This document shows positions 35,721 through 43,743 of a DNA stretch of 64,000 nt, piece after piece (within the stretch, counting starts at the first letter, position 1; each line of letters begins with the position of its first letter). The stretch comes from Kaistia defluvii. GTDB taxonomy: Bacteria > Pseudomonadota > Alphaproteobacteria > Rhizobiales > Kaistiaceae. Location: contig NZ_JBEPSM010000001.1 in NCBI RefSeq assembly GCF_040548815.1, positions 1,984,001-2,048,000 of the forward strand. Direction: 5' to 3'. The position numbers and the translations under genes are program-made. Below the pieces are notes generated by a model. That model ran no database searches. It was not told where the DNA came from and was given only the letters and a program-made list of their open reading frames with translations.

Positions 35721-35779
35721 TGATAGTTTCCATCATCGCGATCCGCCGCAGCCTTGAGCTTTCGTGAGAGATTCTATCA
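35721..35779. promoter_or_regulatory. Candidate LacI-family operator pair TGATAG
   Basis: TGATAGTTTC at 35721-35730 and, on the opposite strand, TGATAGAATCTC at 35779-35768 form an inverted pair (9 of 10 matching) in the divergent LacI/mocD gap. The distance between arms (about 50 bp) would fit two dimers and a loop rather than one dimer. Confidence 0.4.
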
Positions 35780-35886
35780 TCGTCCGATTGAGCCGGGAAG
35801 CCTGCGGGGCTAGTCTCGTTTCAGACATCGAAAGCGCGCCTCCCCCTGCGGACTGGCCCAAAAGCGCGATGCGGCGGAGGAACGGA

Positions 35887-36972
35887 ATGACCACCGGAAC
35901 GGTGTTACGCGACTATTCCCTAGTCGGGCGCGATACCCGGCGGGCCGAGGAAATGGGCCTGGCAGCGGCGGAGTGGTATCAATGTCCGATCCCGCGCAAG
36001 CAGCTGAAGGAGTTGATGAAACGCTCCGATGGCCCGGCGCTGCGCGACACGGCGATCTGGTTCGCGGCTCTCGTCCTGACCGGTCTCGGTGGCTACTACT
36101 TCTGGGGCAGCTGGTGGGCGCTCCCCTTCTTCGCGGTCTACGGCATTCTCTACGGCTCGGCGTCGGATTCGCGCTGGCACGAATGCGGCCACGGCACCGC
36201 CTTCAAGACGCGCTGGATGAACGATGTCGTCTATCACATCGCCTGCTTCATGATTTTGCGTGAGCCGACCGTCTGGCGCTGGAGCCATACGCGGCACCAC
36301 ACGGACACGATCATCGTCGGCCGCGACCCCGAGATCGCCGTGCCGCGCCCGCCGGATATCCTCGGCATCCTGCTGAACCTGTTCGCGATCCAGAGCAGCT
36401 ACGCCGCCTTCAAGAAGCTGTTCCTGCATGCGGGCGGCAGGCTCACCGACGAGGAGCGGACCTATATTCCGGAGATGGAGCGCGGCAAGGTCTACTGGAT
36501 CGCGCGGCTGTACCTCGCGATCTTCGCCGCCGTGGCGATCTGGTGCGTTGCCATCGGCTCGATCCTGCCGGCGATGTTCATCGGTCTGCCGACGCTCTAT
36601 GGCGGCTACTTCACGGTGATCTTTGGCCTGACCCAGCATGCCGGCCTCGACGAGGACGTGCTCGATCACCGGCTGAACAGCCGCACCGTCTACATGAACC
36701 CGGTCTATCGCTTCCTCTATCTGAACATGAACTACCACGTCGAACATCACATGTTCCCGATGGTGCCCTATCACGCGCTGCCGAAGCTGCATGAGGCGAT
36801 CAAGGACGATTGCCCGACGCCCTATAGCGGCCTCTGGGAAGCCTATGCCGAGATCATCCCGGCCCTGTTCCGCCAGACCCGCGAGCCCGGCTTCTTCGTC
36901 AGACGCCAGCTGCCTAACCCGGAAAAGTCCGTGCCCTACAATCATGGCACGCAGTTCGTGCCGGCGGAGTGA
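35887..36972 (+). CDS. mocD: MocD-like fatty-acid-desaturase-family oxygenase
   Basis: A 361-residue integral-membrane di-iron protein. It has the three His boxes of the family: HECGHGTAF, HTRHHTDT and YHVEHHMFP. Two hydrophobic pairs flank the boxes. The immediate neighbours, a MocE-like Rieske protein and a MocF-like reductase, identify it as a homologue of MocD rather than a lipid desaturase. In rhizobia MocDEF is associated with breakdown of 3-O-methyl-scyllo-inosamine, probably oxidative removal of the methyl group. ATG 35887 has GGAGGAACGGA upstream; the longer frame from 35764 lacks a site. Confidence 0.85.
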   Translation: MTTGTVLRDYSLVGRDTRRAEEMGLAAAEWYQCPIPRKQLKELMKRSDGPALRDTAIWFAALVLTGLGGYYFWGSWWALPFFAVYGILYGSASDSRWHECGHGTAFKTRWMNDVVYHIACFMILREPTVWRWSHTRHHTDTIIVGRDPEIAVPRPPDILGILLNLFAIQSSYAAFKKLFLHAGGRLTDEERTYIPEMERGKVYWIARLYLAIFAAVAIWCVAIGSILPAMFIGLPTLYGGYFTVIFGLTQHAGLDEDVLDHRLNSRTVYMNPVYRFLYLNMNYHVEHHMFPMVPYHALPKLHEAIKDDCPTPYSGLWEAYAEIIPALFRQTREPGFFVRRQLPNPEKSVPYNHGTQFVPAE

Positions 36973-37000
36973 GAGGGCGCCGTGTGTGCTGGGCGTCAAG

Positions 37001-37155
37001 CTCCCCCTCCCCGAAAGCGCCTTGCGCTTTCGACCCTCCCTCGAGGGGAGGGTTCAAGAGGAGCGCCTAGGCCTGCCGAGCCCGGATCTATCTCCGTTTA
37101 AACCCTCCCCTTGAGGGAGGGTCAAAACCGGCAAGGCCGGTTTTGGGGAGGGGGT
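37001..37155. repeat. Family C repeat: two inverted copies with covarying hairpins
   Basis: Copy 2 (plus strand, about 37117-37151) reads AGGGTC-AAAACCGGC-AAG-GCCGGTTTT-GGGGAGGGGG. Copy 1 (minus strand, about 37036-37001) reads AGGGTC-GAAAGCGC-AAG-GCGCTTTC-GGGGAGGGGG. The flanks and the AAG loop are the same while the stems differ yet pair fully. The copies are joined by ACCCTCCC/GGGAGGGT palindromes. The unit fills the 243 bp gap between mocD and mocE. Confidence 0.85.
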
Positions 37156-37215
37156 ACCCCCCGAAATCGCGCCCATCGCCAGCGCACGAACGCTACTCAA
37201 TAAGCAGGAACCATC

Positions 37216-37551
37216 ATGATCATGACCACCACCACCGCCACGACTTGGATCGAAGCCTGCGAGGCCGACGATATCGATGCGGAGGACGTCATCCGCTTCG
37301 ACCATGCCGGCCACACCTATGCGATCTACCGCTCGCCGGACGACGAGTATTTCGCCACCGACGGGCTCTGCACGCATGAGCGGATCCATCTGGCCGATGG
37401 CCTCGTCATGGACCACATCATCGAATGCCCCAAGCACAATGGCCGCTTTGATTACCGCACCGGCCAGGCCAAGGGCGCGCCGGTCTGCCTCAATCTGAAG
37501 ACCTATCCGGTCAAGCTGGACGGCGGCAAAGTCCTGCTCGGCCTGGCGTGA
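37216..37551 (+). CDS. mocE: MocE-like Rieske [2Fe-2S] ferredoxin
   Basis: A 111-residue soluble Rieske ferredoxin. The cluster ligands are Cys52-x-His54 (CTHERIHLADG) and Cys71-x2-His74 (CPKHNGRFDYRTG). It would carry electrons from the MocF-like reductase to the MocD-like oxygenase. ATG 37216 follows AGGAACCATC; a second ATG lies 6 bp on. It ends 4 bp before the reductase gene, and both follow the oxygenase across a family C repeat. Confidence 0.92.
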   Translation: MIMTTTTATTWIEACEADDIDAEDVIRFDHAGHTYAIYRSPDDEYFATDGLCTHERIHLADGLVMDHIIECPKHNGRFDYRTGQAKGAPVCLNLKTYPVKLDGGKVLLGLA

Positions 37552-37555
37552 GGCG

Positions 37556-38797
37556 ATGACGAAGGCGGAAACCATCCTCGTCATCGGCGCGGGCGAAGCC
37601 GGGGCGCGCGCGGCCATGGCGCTGCGCGAGAACGGCTTTGAAGGCAACGTGACCCTGCTCGGCGAGGAAGCGCACCGCCCCTATGAGCGCCCGCCCCTCT
37701 CCAAGGCCGCGCTGACCGACGAAGCCGAGCCGCAGGCCGCCTTCATCCTGACGCCCGATCGGCTCGACGAACACGGCATCCGCCATCTCGGCGGTCGCGC
37801 CGCCATCGCCATCGACCGCGCCGCGCATGCGGTCGAACTCGCCGGTGGCGGGTGGCTGCGCTACGACCGGCTGCTGCTCGCCACCGGCGCGCGGGCGCGA
37901 AAGCTGGCCCTTCCCGGCGCGGGACCGGAAAACGTGCTGTATCTGCGCACTTTCGAGGAAGCCCGCGCGCTGCGTTCTCGCCTCACTCCGGGTGTGCACA
38001 TCGCCATCATCGGCGGCGGATTCATCGGCCTCGAACTGGCGGCGGCGGCTCGCGCGCGCGGCACCGAGGTGACGCTGATCGAGCTTTCGCCGCGCCTGCT
38101 CGCCCGCGCCGTGCCCGCGGCCATTGCCGACGTCATCGCGGCCCGGCACGCCGCGGCGGGTGTCCGGCTGCTGACCGGCCTCGGGATCGAGCGCATCGAG
38201 GCGGAGGGCGCGCGCCACGCCATCCGGCTGTCGACCGGCGAACGCATCGTCTGCGACGGCATAATCGCCGGCATCGGCGCGGTGGCGGAGACCCGCCTTG
38301 CCGAACGGGCCGGGCTCGCGATCGACAACGGCATCGCCGCCGACAAGCGACTGGCGACCAGCGATCCCGATATCTTTGCCGCGGGCGACTGCTGCTCTTT
38401 CCCGCACCCGCTTTATGACGGCCGGCGACTGCGGCTGGAGGCCTGGCGCAACGCGCAGGACCAGGGCAACGCGGCGGCGAAATCCATGCTGGGCGGCGGC
38501 GATGCCTATGACGCCGTGCCATGGTTCTGGTCGGATCAATATGACCTCACCCTCCAGATCGCCGGCCTTCCCGATGAAGGCCACGAGACGGTGACGCGCG
38601 ATCTCGGCGACGGGGCACGGCTCGATTTCCACCTCGCCAGCGACGGCCGCCTGATCGCGGCCAGCGCGGTCGGCCCGAACGGCAAGATCGGCCGGGATGT
38701 CCGCCTCGCCGAAATGCTCATCGCCAAGCGCGCGACACCGGACAAGGCGGCGCTGGCGGATGGCTCTGTGAAGCTGAAGGGATTGCTGGCGGGGTGA
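37556..38797 (+). CDS. mocF: MocF-like ferredoxin reductase
   Basis: A 413-residue FAD/NAD(P)H ferredoxin reductase of the rhodocoxin/putidaredoxin-reductase type. It has the FAD motif GAGEAGARAAMAL (about residues 9-21), YERPPLSKAAL, the NAD(P)H motif IIGGGFIGLELAAAA and IFAAGDCCSFPHPLYDGRRLRLEAWRNAQDQG (split over about 275-306). A C-terminal reductase domain follows (VPWFWSDQYDLTLQIAGLP). It completes a three-component oxygenase with the desaturase-like protein and the Rieske protein. Confidence 0.93.
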   Translation: MTKAETILVIGAGEAGARAAMALRENGFEGNVTLLGEEAHRPYERPPLSKAALTDEAEPQAAFILTPDRLDEHGIRHLGGRAAIAIDRAAHAVELAGGGWLRYDRLLLATGARARKLALPGAGPENVLYLRTFEEARALRSRLTPGVHIAIIGGGFIGLELAAAARARGTEVTLIELSPRLLARAVPAAIADVIAARHAAAGVRLLTGLGIERIEAEGARHAIRLSTGERIVCDGIIAGIGAVAETRLAERAGLAIDNGIAADKRLATSDPDIFAAGDCCSFPHPLYDGRRLRLEAWRNAQDQGNAAAKSMLGGGDAYDAVPWFWSDQYDLTLQIAGLPDEGHETVTRDLGDGARLDFHLASDGRLIAASAVGPNGKIGRDVRLAEMLIAKRATPDKAALADGSVKLKGLLAG

Positions 38798-38866
38798 TCG
38801 AAGTCCCGGCCGCATTTCTGCGTGTCGGGCGGCGGCGCAGGAAGGGGGAAGAGACGCCCCTGCCCG

Positions 38867-39835
38867 CTAGACCTCGAGCGCGTCGCCCCAGTCGATGCGG
38901 CGGGCGGCCTTGAACAGCTCGCCGTCGCGCTTGGTGATCAGCCGCGTCTCGGCGGCGCCGGAGGCGAGGCAGAGCTTCAGGCTGACCTTGCCGCTGCCGG
39001 CGCGAGGCGGCGACAGGACGCGGCCCGTGGTCCGGGCGACCGGTGCCCGGGAGACGGCCAGATAGATGAACTTCTCGTCCTCGAAAGGCACCACCGCGCC
39101 CTTGCTGCGCAGATGGATCTTCGTCCGCGCCACGCGGCGTGAGAAGTGGCACCAGTCGGGCGAAACGATCGGGCACGGCGCCTGATGCGCGCAGGGCGCG
39201 ACGATGTTCGCGCCGAGGCCCAGCAATTGCGTCCGCGTGTCCAGGATGCGCTGCCAGCCGGCCGGCGTGCCGGGCTCGACGATCAGCAGCAGCGAGCCGG
39301 TCGCCTGCCACGCCGCCTCGATCAGTGCCGCGCGGGCGTCGATTTCCAGTTCGTCGAGCACATAGGCGATGGTGACGAGATCATGCGTCCCGACCGCGAG
39401 CCTGCCCTTGGAAAAATCCGCCACACGCCATTCGCGCCGAAACGGCGCGGCGGAGGCGGCGAGCTTTTCGCCCCAGCGCCGCATGGTCGGGCTGCCCTCG
39501 ATCATCAGCGTGTCGTCGATCGAAGGCCAGGCGTCGCGCGCCGCCCACATGGCGGTGCCGGGCCCGGCGCCGAGGTCGAGCAGCGATGTCGGCTGGAAGT
39601 CCAGCATCTGAAGTTCGGCCTCGCCCATCGCGGCGCGGACGGCGGCGAAGGTGGCGGGCAGCCGCGCCGCCAGATAGGCGCGCGCGGCATCGTCCTCGGA
39701 GACGTGGAACCGGCCGTCGCGAAGCTCGCTGCGATAGCGCTGTGACAGCATGGCCGAGGCTTCGGCAAGGGCCGCCGTCGAGGCGCCCTCGAGCGCCGCG
39801 TCGACGGCGTCGCGGAGGGCGGGCGGCAGTTCCAT
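38867..39835 (-). CDS. Rsm22-like ribosomal small-subunit methyltransferase
   Basis: A 322-residue protein of the Rsm22 family. The S-adenosylmethionine-binding motif LLDLGAGPGTAMWAARD is at about residues 85-101. A cysteine cluster CAHQAPCPIVSPDWCHFSRR near 215-234 is the family's metal-binding signature. YLAARLPATFAAVRAAM precedes the core. The family is linked to assembly of the small ribosomal subunit (mitochondrial in eukaryotes); the bacterial target is not certain. It lies 8 bp after the YqeY gene, and its ribosome site overlaps that gene's stop. Confidence 0.85.
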   Translation of the reverse strand: MELPPALRDAVDAALEGASTAALAEASAMLSQRYRSELRDGRFHVSEDDAARAYLAARLPATFAAVRAAMGEAELQMLDFQPTSLLDLGAGPGTAMWAARDAWPSIDDTLMIEGSPTMRRWGEKLAASAAPFRREWRVADFSKGRLAVGTHDLVTIAYVLDELEIDARAALIEAAWQATGSLLLIVEPGTPAGWQRILDTRTQLLGLGANIVAPCAHQAPCPIVSPDWCHFSRRVARTKIHLRSKGAVVPFEDEKFIYLAVSRAPVARTTGRVLSPPRAGSGKVSLKLCLASGAAETRLITKRDGELFKAARRIDWGDALEV

Positions 39836-39843
39836 GGTCGTTC

Positions 39844-40296
39844 CTAGCTGGAAAGGGCTGCCTTGACGGCGGCGCTCGCCTTGGAGAAGTCCATCTGCCC
39901 GGCATAGCGGGCCTTCAGCTCGGACATCACCTTGTTCATGTCACGGATGCCACTGGCGCCCGTCTCGACGACGATGGCGGCGATCGCGGCCTTGGCCTCG
40001 TCCTCACTCAACTGCTTGGGCAGGTATTCCTCGATGATGGCGATTTCCTCGCGCTCCTGCGCGGCGAGCTCGGGACGGCCATTGTCCTCGTAGATCTTGG
40101 CCGATTCCAGCCGCTGCTTGACCATCTTGGCGAGCAGGTCGATCAGTTCGACGTCGCTGGCCGTGCCGGCGCCGGCGGTGCGGGCGACGATGTCGCGATC
40201 CTTGATCGCGGCCATGATCAGGCGAAGCGTGCCGGTGCGCCTCTTGTCCTGGGCCAGCGTGGCCGCTTTCAGGGCTGCGGTGATGGTGTCGCGCAT
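39844..40296 (-). CDS. GatB/YqeY domain protein
   Basis: A 150-residue helical protein matching the YqeY domain, which resembles the tRNA-contacting tail of GatB. Visible signatures are TLRLIMAAIKDRDI (about residues 23-36), the Glu-rich NGRPELAAQEREEIAIIEEYLPKQL (split over about 75-99) and GASGIRDMNKVMSELKARYAG. A strong site AAGGAGATTGAAG precedes the ATG at 40296; frames extending to 40698 overlap the carA leader and are not real. It is divergent from carA, a placement common in Hyphomicrobiales. Confidence 0.92.
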   Translation of the reverse strand: MRDTITAALKAATLAQDKRRTGTLRLIMAAIKDRDIVARTAGAGTASDVELIDLLAKMVKQRLESAKIYEDNGRPELAAQEREEIAIIEEYLPKQLSEDEAKAAIAAIVVETGASGIRDMNKVMSELKARYAGQMDFSKASAAVKAALSS

Positions 40297-40451
40297 CTTC
40301 AATCTCCTTGAACGCTGCCGCACCATAGAGAAGCTTGGCGCGGCCTTCAAGCACATCAATGCTAACACATTGAAATCTATGACTTTTGTATTTTCCGCTT
40401 CGGGTTGACGGGTGGGGCCTCTTGGCCTAGTTTCCCGGCAAATGGGCGCGA

Positions 40452-40490
40452 GGCGGAGGATCCACGGGATCCGCCGCGTTTTTGTGCGGC
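40452..40490 (+). promoter_or_regulatory. Candidate attenuator in the carA leader
   Basis: GGCGGAGGATCC-ACG-GGATCCGCC (40452-40475) forms a 9-bp stem with a 3-nt bulge, followed by GCGTTTTTG, a terminator-like T-run. An alternative hairpin, GCCGC (40473-40477) with GCGGC (40486-40490), shares bases with the first and would exclude it. The ATG of carA is 54 bp downstream. Confidence 0.45.
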
Positions 40491-40543
40491 ATGAGCTTGT
40501 CGGCACGAGCTTGGCGCCCCGTCTCGAGACCCGCAGGTAGACC

Positions 40544-41800
40544 ATGGCCGACACAATGCTGACCGACACGATCGCGGATGAGAACGTCTGGGCCGAGCCG
40601 AAGCCGACCGCGCTTCTGATCCTCGCCGACGGCACCGTGATCGAGGGCCGAGGCATCGGTGCGGTCGGCCACGCGGTCGGCGAAGTCTGCTTCAACACGG
40701 CGATGACCGGCTACCAGGAAATCCTGACCGACCCGTCCTATGCCGGGCAGATCATCACCTTCACCTTCCCGCATATCGGCAATGTCGGCACCAATGACGA
40801 GGATATCGAGACCATCAACATGGCCTCGGCGTCGGGCGTGCGCGGCTGCGTGATCAAGACCGACATCACCGACCCGTCCAACTACCGCGCACTGAAGAAT
40901 TTCGACCAGTGGCTGAAGTCGCGCGGCATCGTCGGCATCGCCGGCGTCGACACGCGCGCGCTGACCTCGCTGATCCGCGAGAAGGGCATGCCCAACGCCG
41001 TGATCGCCCATGCGCCGGACGGCGCCTTCGACCGGCAGGCGCTTGCCCAGGAACCGGCCGCCTGGCCGGGCCTGGAAGGCATGGACCTCGCCAAGGACGT
41101 CACCACCGGACAGAGCTTCCGCTGGGACGAGACGACCTGGGTCTGGAACAAGGGCTTCGGCCGCGAGGAGAACCCGGTCCACAAGGTCGTCGCCGTCGAT
41201 TACGGCATCAAGCGCAACATCCTGCGCCTGCTGGCCGATGCCGGCTGCGACGTGACCGTGCTGCCGGCGACGGCGACCGGCGAGGAAATCCTGGCGCACA
41301 AGCCGGATGGCGTCTTCCTGTCGAACGGCCCGGGCGACCCGGCCGCAACGGGTGAATATGCCGTGCCGGCGATCAAGGAAGTGATCGCGGCCGACGTGCC
41401 GCTGTTCGGCATCTGCCTCGGCCACCAGATGCTCGGCATCGCGCTCGGCGGCGAGACCAAGAAGATGCACCAGGGCCACCACGGCGCCAACCATCCGGTC
41501 CAGGACCGCACCACCGGCAAGGTCGAGATCACCTCGATGAACCACGGCTTCGCCGTCGATGCCGGCTCGCTGCCCGATACCGTCGAGGAGACGCATGTCT
41601 CGCTGTTCGACGGCTCGAATTGCGGCCTGCGCGTCAAGGACAAGCCGATCTTCTCGGTGCAGTACCATCCGGAAGCTTCCCCCGGCCCGCAGGACAGCCA
41701 CTATCTGTTCACGCGCTTCGTCAATCTGATGCGCGCCCGCAAGGGCGAGGCCGCCCTCTCCGAAGCGCGCCCGACGCCGGTCCCGCTGCAGACCCGCTAA
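40544..41800 (+). CDS. carA: Carbamoyl-phosphate synthase small subunit
   Basis: A 418-residue glutamine amidotransferase subunit that supplies ammonia for carbamoyl phosphate (arginine and pyrimidine synthesis). The N-terminal CPSase domain has FNTAMTGYQEILTDPSYAGQ. The C-terminal class I GATase has the nucleophile Cys291 in FGICLGHQMLG and the His/Glu pair in QYHPEASPGPQD. The N-terminal extension of about 14 residues before AEPKPTALLIL is short and common in the order. Its partner carB starts 20 kb away at the right edge. Confidence 0.97.
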   Translation: MADTMLTDTIADENVWAEPKPTALLILADGTVIEGRGIGAVGHAVGEVCFNTAMTGYQEILTDPSYAGQIITFTFPHIGNVGTNDEDIETINMASASGVRGCVIKTDITDPSNYRALKNFDQWLKSRGIVGIAGVDTRALTSLIREKGMPNAVIAHAPDGAFDRQALAQEPAAWPGLEGMDLAKDVTTGQSFRWDETTWVWNKGFGREENPVHKVVAVDYGIKRNILRLLADAGCDVTVLPATATGEEILAHKPDGVFLSNGPGDPAATGEYAVPAIKEVIAADVPLFGICLGHQMLGIALGGETKKMHQGHHGANHPVQDRTTGKVEITSMNHGFAVDAGSLPDTVEETHVSLFDGSNCGLRVKDKPIFSVQYHPEASPGPQDSHYLFTRFVNLMRARKGEAALSEARPTPVPLQTR

Positions 41801-41897
41801 GGAAGCCGGTTTCGATCGCCGCACCACGGATCGTTCCGGGACGGCTTGCGTTGCCCCGTCGGCGTCGCCACCTTGAGGCGTCGCGGGGGAGCCCATA

Positions 41898-42818
41898 GTG
41901 GTCGATACCATCGTTATCCTGAATGCCAAGGCCGGAACGATCCATGATCGGGATCCGGCCGAGATCCGTGCCGCGGTCGAGCGCACCTTCACCGAGCGCG
42001 GCCATTCGGCCGAGGTGGTGCTCGCCGAAGGCGACGACTTCATGCGGGCGATCGACGACGCCGCCAAGTCGGGTCCTCAGACCGTCGTGGTCGGCGGCGG
42101 CGACGGCTCGGTCGGGCACGCCATCCGCAAGATCGCCGGCACCGAGCGCACGCTGGGCGTCCTGCCGCTCGGCACGATGAACCTGTTCGCCAAGAGCCTC
42201 GGCATGCCGACGGATCTCGACGCCGCGCTGGTAGCGCTGGCCGATGCCAGCCCGAGCCGGATCGATCTTTCCTCCGTCAATGGCCGCCTGTTCCATTCGC
42301 TCGCGGGGCTCGGCTTCTTCGCCGAGGTGGCGCGTGGGCGGGCGCAGTTCCGCGGCCTCAGCCTGCCCTTCGGACGCTTCATCGCGGTGGCGCGCTCGTC
42401 ATTCCGCGCGTTCACCCGCGCCGGCATCCTGCAATTGAACCTGGAGACGCCGCAGGGCGAGCGCGAGATTGCCGCCTATGCGCTGCTGGTCACCAACAAC
42501 CGGCTGTCTACCGGAGGCTTCGATCGCCCGCGGCTCGACGAGGGCGTGATCGAGATCCATTTCGCGGAAGGCGCCGAGATGGCAAGCCGGATGCAGGCGG
42601 GGCTGGACCTTCTGTCCGGGCGCTGGCGCGACAATCCGGAAATCAACTCGCTGGCGGTCAGCCATGCCACGATCACCAGCCACCGGTCCCGGGTCTGGCT
42701 CTCGGTCGATGGCGAGCTGACGCGGATGCAGACGCCACTGGTATTCGAAAGCGTGCCCGGCGCGATTTCCGTCCTCGCGCCGGCCCCCACGGGCCAGGCC
42801 GTCGAGGATGTCGCTTAG
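41898..42818 (+). CDS. Diacylglycerol kinase-family lipid kinase
   Basis: A 306-residue protein of the YegS/BmrU type. DAGK catalytic region: an N-terminal NAKAGTIHDRDP, then VVVGGGDGSVGHAIRKI (about residues 61-77; the GGDG nucleotide loop) and LGVLPLGTMNLFAKSLG (about 84-100). The C-terminal beta-sandwich includes DEGVIEIHFAEG. It would phosphorylate diacylglycerol or a similar lipid. GTG 41898 is used, with GGGGAG 6 nt upstream. It lies 97 bp after carA, but no functional link is expected. Confidence 0.88.
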   Translation: MVDTIVILNAKAGTIHDRDPAEIRAAVERTFTERGHSAEVVLAEGDDFMRAIDDAAKSGPQTVVVGGGDGSVGHAIRKIAGTERTLGVLPLGTMNLFAKSLGMPTDLDAALVALADASPSRIDLSSVNGRLFHSLAGLGFFAEVARGRAQFRGLSLPFGRFIAVARSSFRAFTRAGILQLNLETPQGEREIAAYALLVTNNRLSTGGFDRPRLDEGVIEIHFAEGAEMASRMQAGLDLLSGRWRDNPEINSLAVSHATITSHRSRVWLSVDGELTRMQTPLVFESVPGAISVLAPAPTGQAVEDVA

Positions 42819-42831
42819 CCGTGCCGACGGG

Positions 42832-42860
42832 GGCGGCCCTCCGCCGAGGGAGAGGCCGCC
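42832..42860. terminator. Hairpin between convergent lipid kinase and SIMPL genes
   Basis: GGCGGCC (42832-42838) pairs with GGCCGCC (42854-42860), with inner CTC/GAG pairs possible; ATTTCG follows. It has a weak T-run, so it is a moderate terminator at best. Confidence 0.45.
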
Positions 42861-42894
42861 ATTTCGTCAGGCGCCAGATGTCAGGCGCAGGGGG

Positions 42895-43614
42895 TCAGCG
42901 CGGCGAGATCTGGTAGACGATCGTCGCGTTGGCGGTGATCTGCTGCTCGCCACCCATCACCGGGGTCGACGAATCGGCCTTCATCGCCATCTGCGCGCGG
43001 AAGATCGGAACGCCGCCGCCATCGCTGGTCTGGATCGACTGGATCTCGCCGAGCTTCACGCCCGCCGCTTCCGCCATCAGTTCGGCGCGGCGGCGCGCTT
43101 CGGTGATCGCCGCCTTCATCGCGGCGTCGCGCAGCGAGGTCGCCTTGTCGATGTCAAAATCGATGCCGGTGACGCGGTTGGCGCCGGCCGAGACGACCTT
43201 GTCGAGCAGCGGGCCGGACTGGGCGAGATCGCGGATCTTGACCGTTACCTGATTCTGCACGCGGTAGCCGGTGACCTGCGCCTGGCCATTCGGGTCCTTG
43301 GACGGGTCGGAATAGACCGGATTGACCGACAGGCCGCTGGTGGCGATGTCCTTGGTGGCGATGCCGGCGCCGGTGATCGCCGCGATCACGGCGTTCATGT
43401 CGGTGGCGTTGGCGGCCAGCGCGTCCTTGGCTGTCGGAGATTCCGAAATGACGCCGAGCGTCACGATGGCGATGTCGGGGGCGGCGGTGGCGCTACCATC
43501 GGCAAAGACGGTGAGCGTCGGCGGCTGCGGCGCCGACTGCGCCAGCGCGGGGGCCGCGAACACCGCGAGCAGGGTAGAAGCCAGGATGGCGGTGCGGAAG
43601 TTGATGGTGCGCAT
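42895..43614 (-). CDS. SIMPL-domain periplasmic protein (DUF541)
   Basis: A 239-residue exported protein. It has a signal peptide of about 25 residues (ending APALA before QS). The SIMPL/DUF541 fold follows, with PPTLTVFADGSATAAPDIAIVTLGV, GLSVNPVYSDPSKDPNGQAQVTGYRVQNQVTVKIRDL and EARRRAELMAEAAGVKLGEIQSI spread over about residues 30-190. Members such as YggE are periplasmic and linked to stress resistance; the biochemical role is not established. Convergent with the lipid kinase gene. Confidence 0.88.
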   Translation of the reverse strand: MRTINFRTAILASTLLAVFAAPALAQSAPQPPTLTVFADGSATAAPDIAIVTLGVISESPTAKDALAANATDMNAVIAAITGAGIATKDIATSGLSVNPVYSDPSKDPNGQAQVTGYRVQNQVTVKIRDLAQSGPLLDKVVSAGANRVTGIDFDIDKATSLRDAAMKAAITEARRRAELMAEAAGVKLGEIQSIQTSDGGGVPIFRAQMAMKADSSTPVMGGEQQITANATIVYQISPR

Positions 43615-43743
43615 GGTCGCGGTTTCCTTCGTCTCGATTGGCAGGCACTACGATAGGTTGTTGAATAGGTTGGCATTGCGACGGGACTGCGACCACCTGT
43701 TGGCGAGATGATGATCGTCACCAGGGCAACAAAGGACGGACGA

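Noticed and set aside
40297..40698. N-terminal extension of the YqeY gene up to 40698
   Set aside because: It would overlap carA and its leader; the strong AAGGAG site and the family start support ATG 40296.
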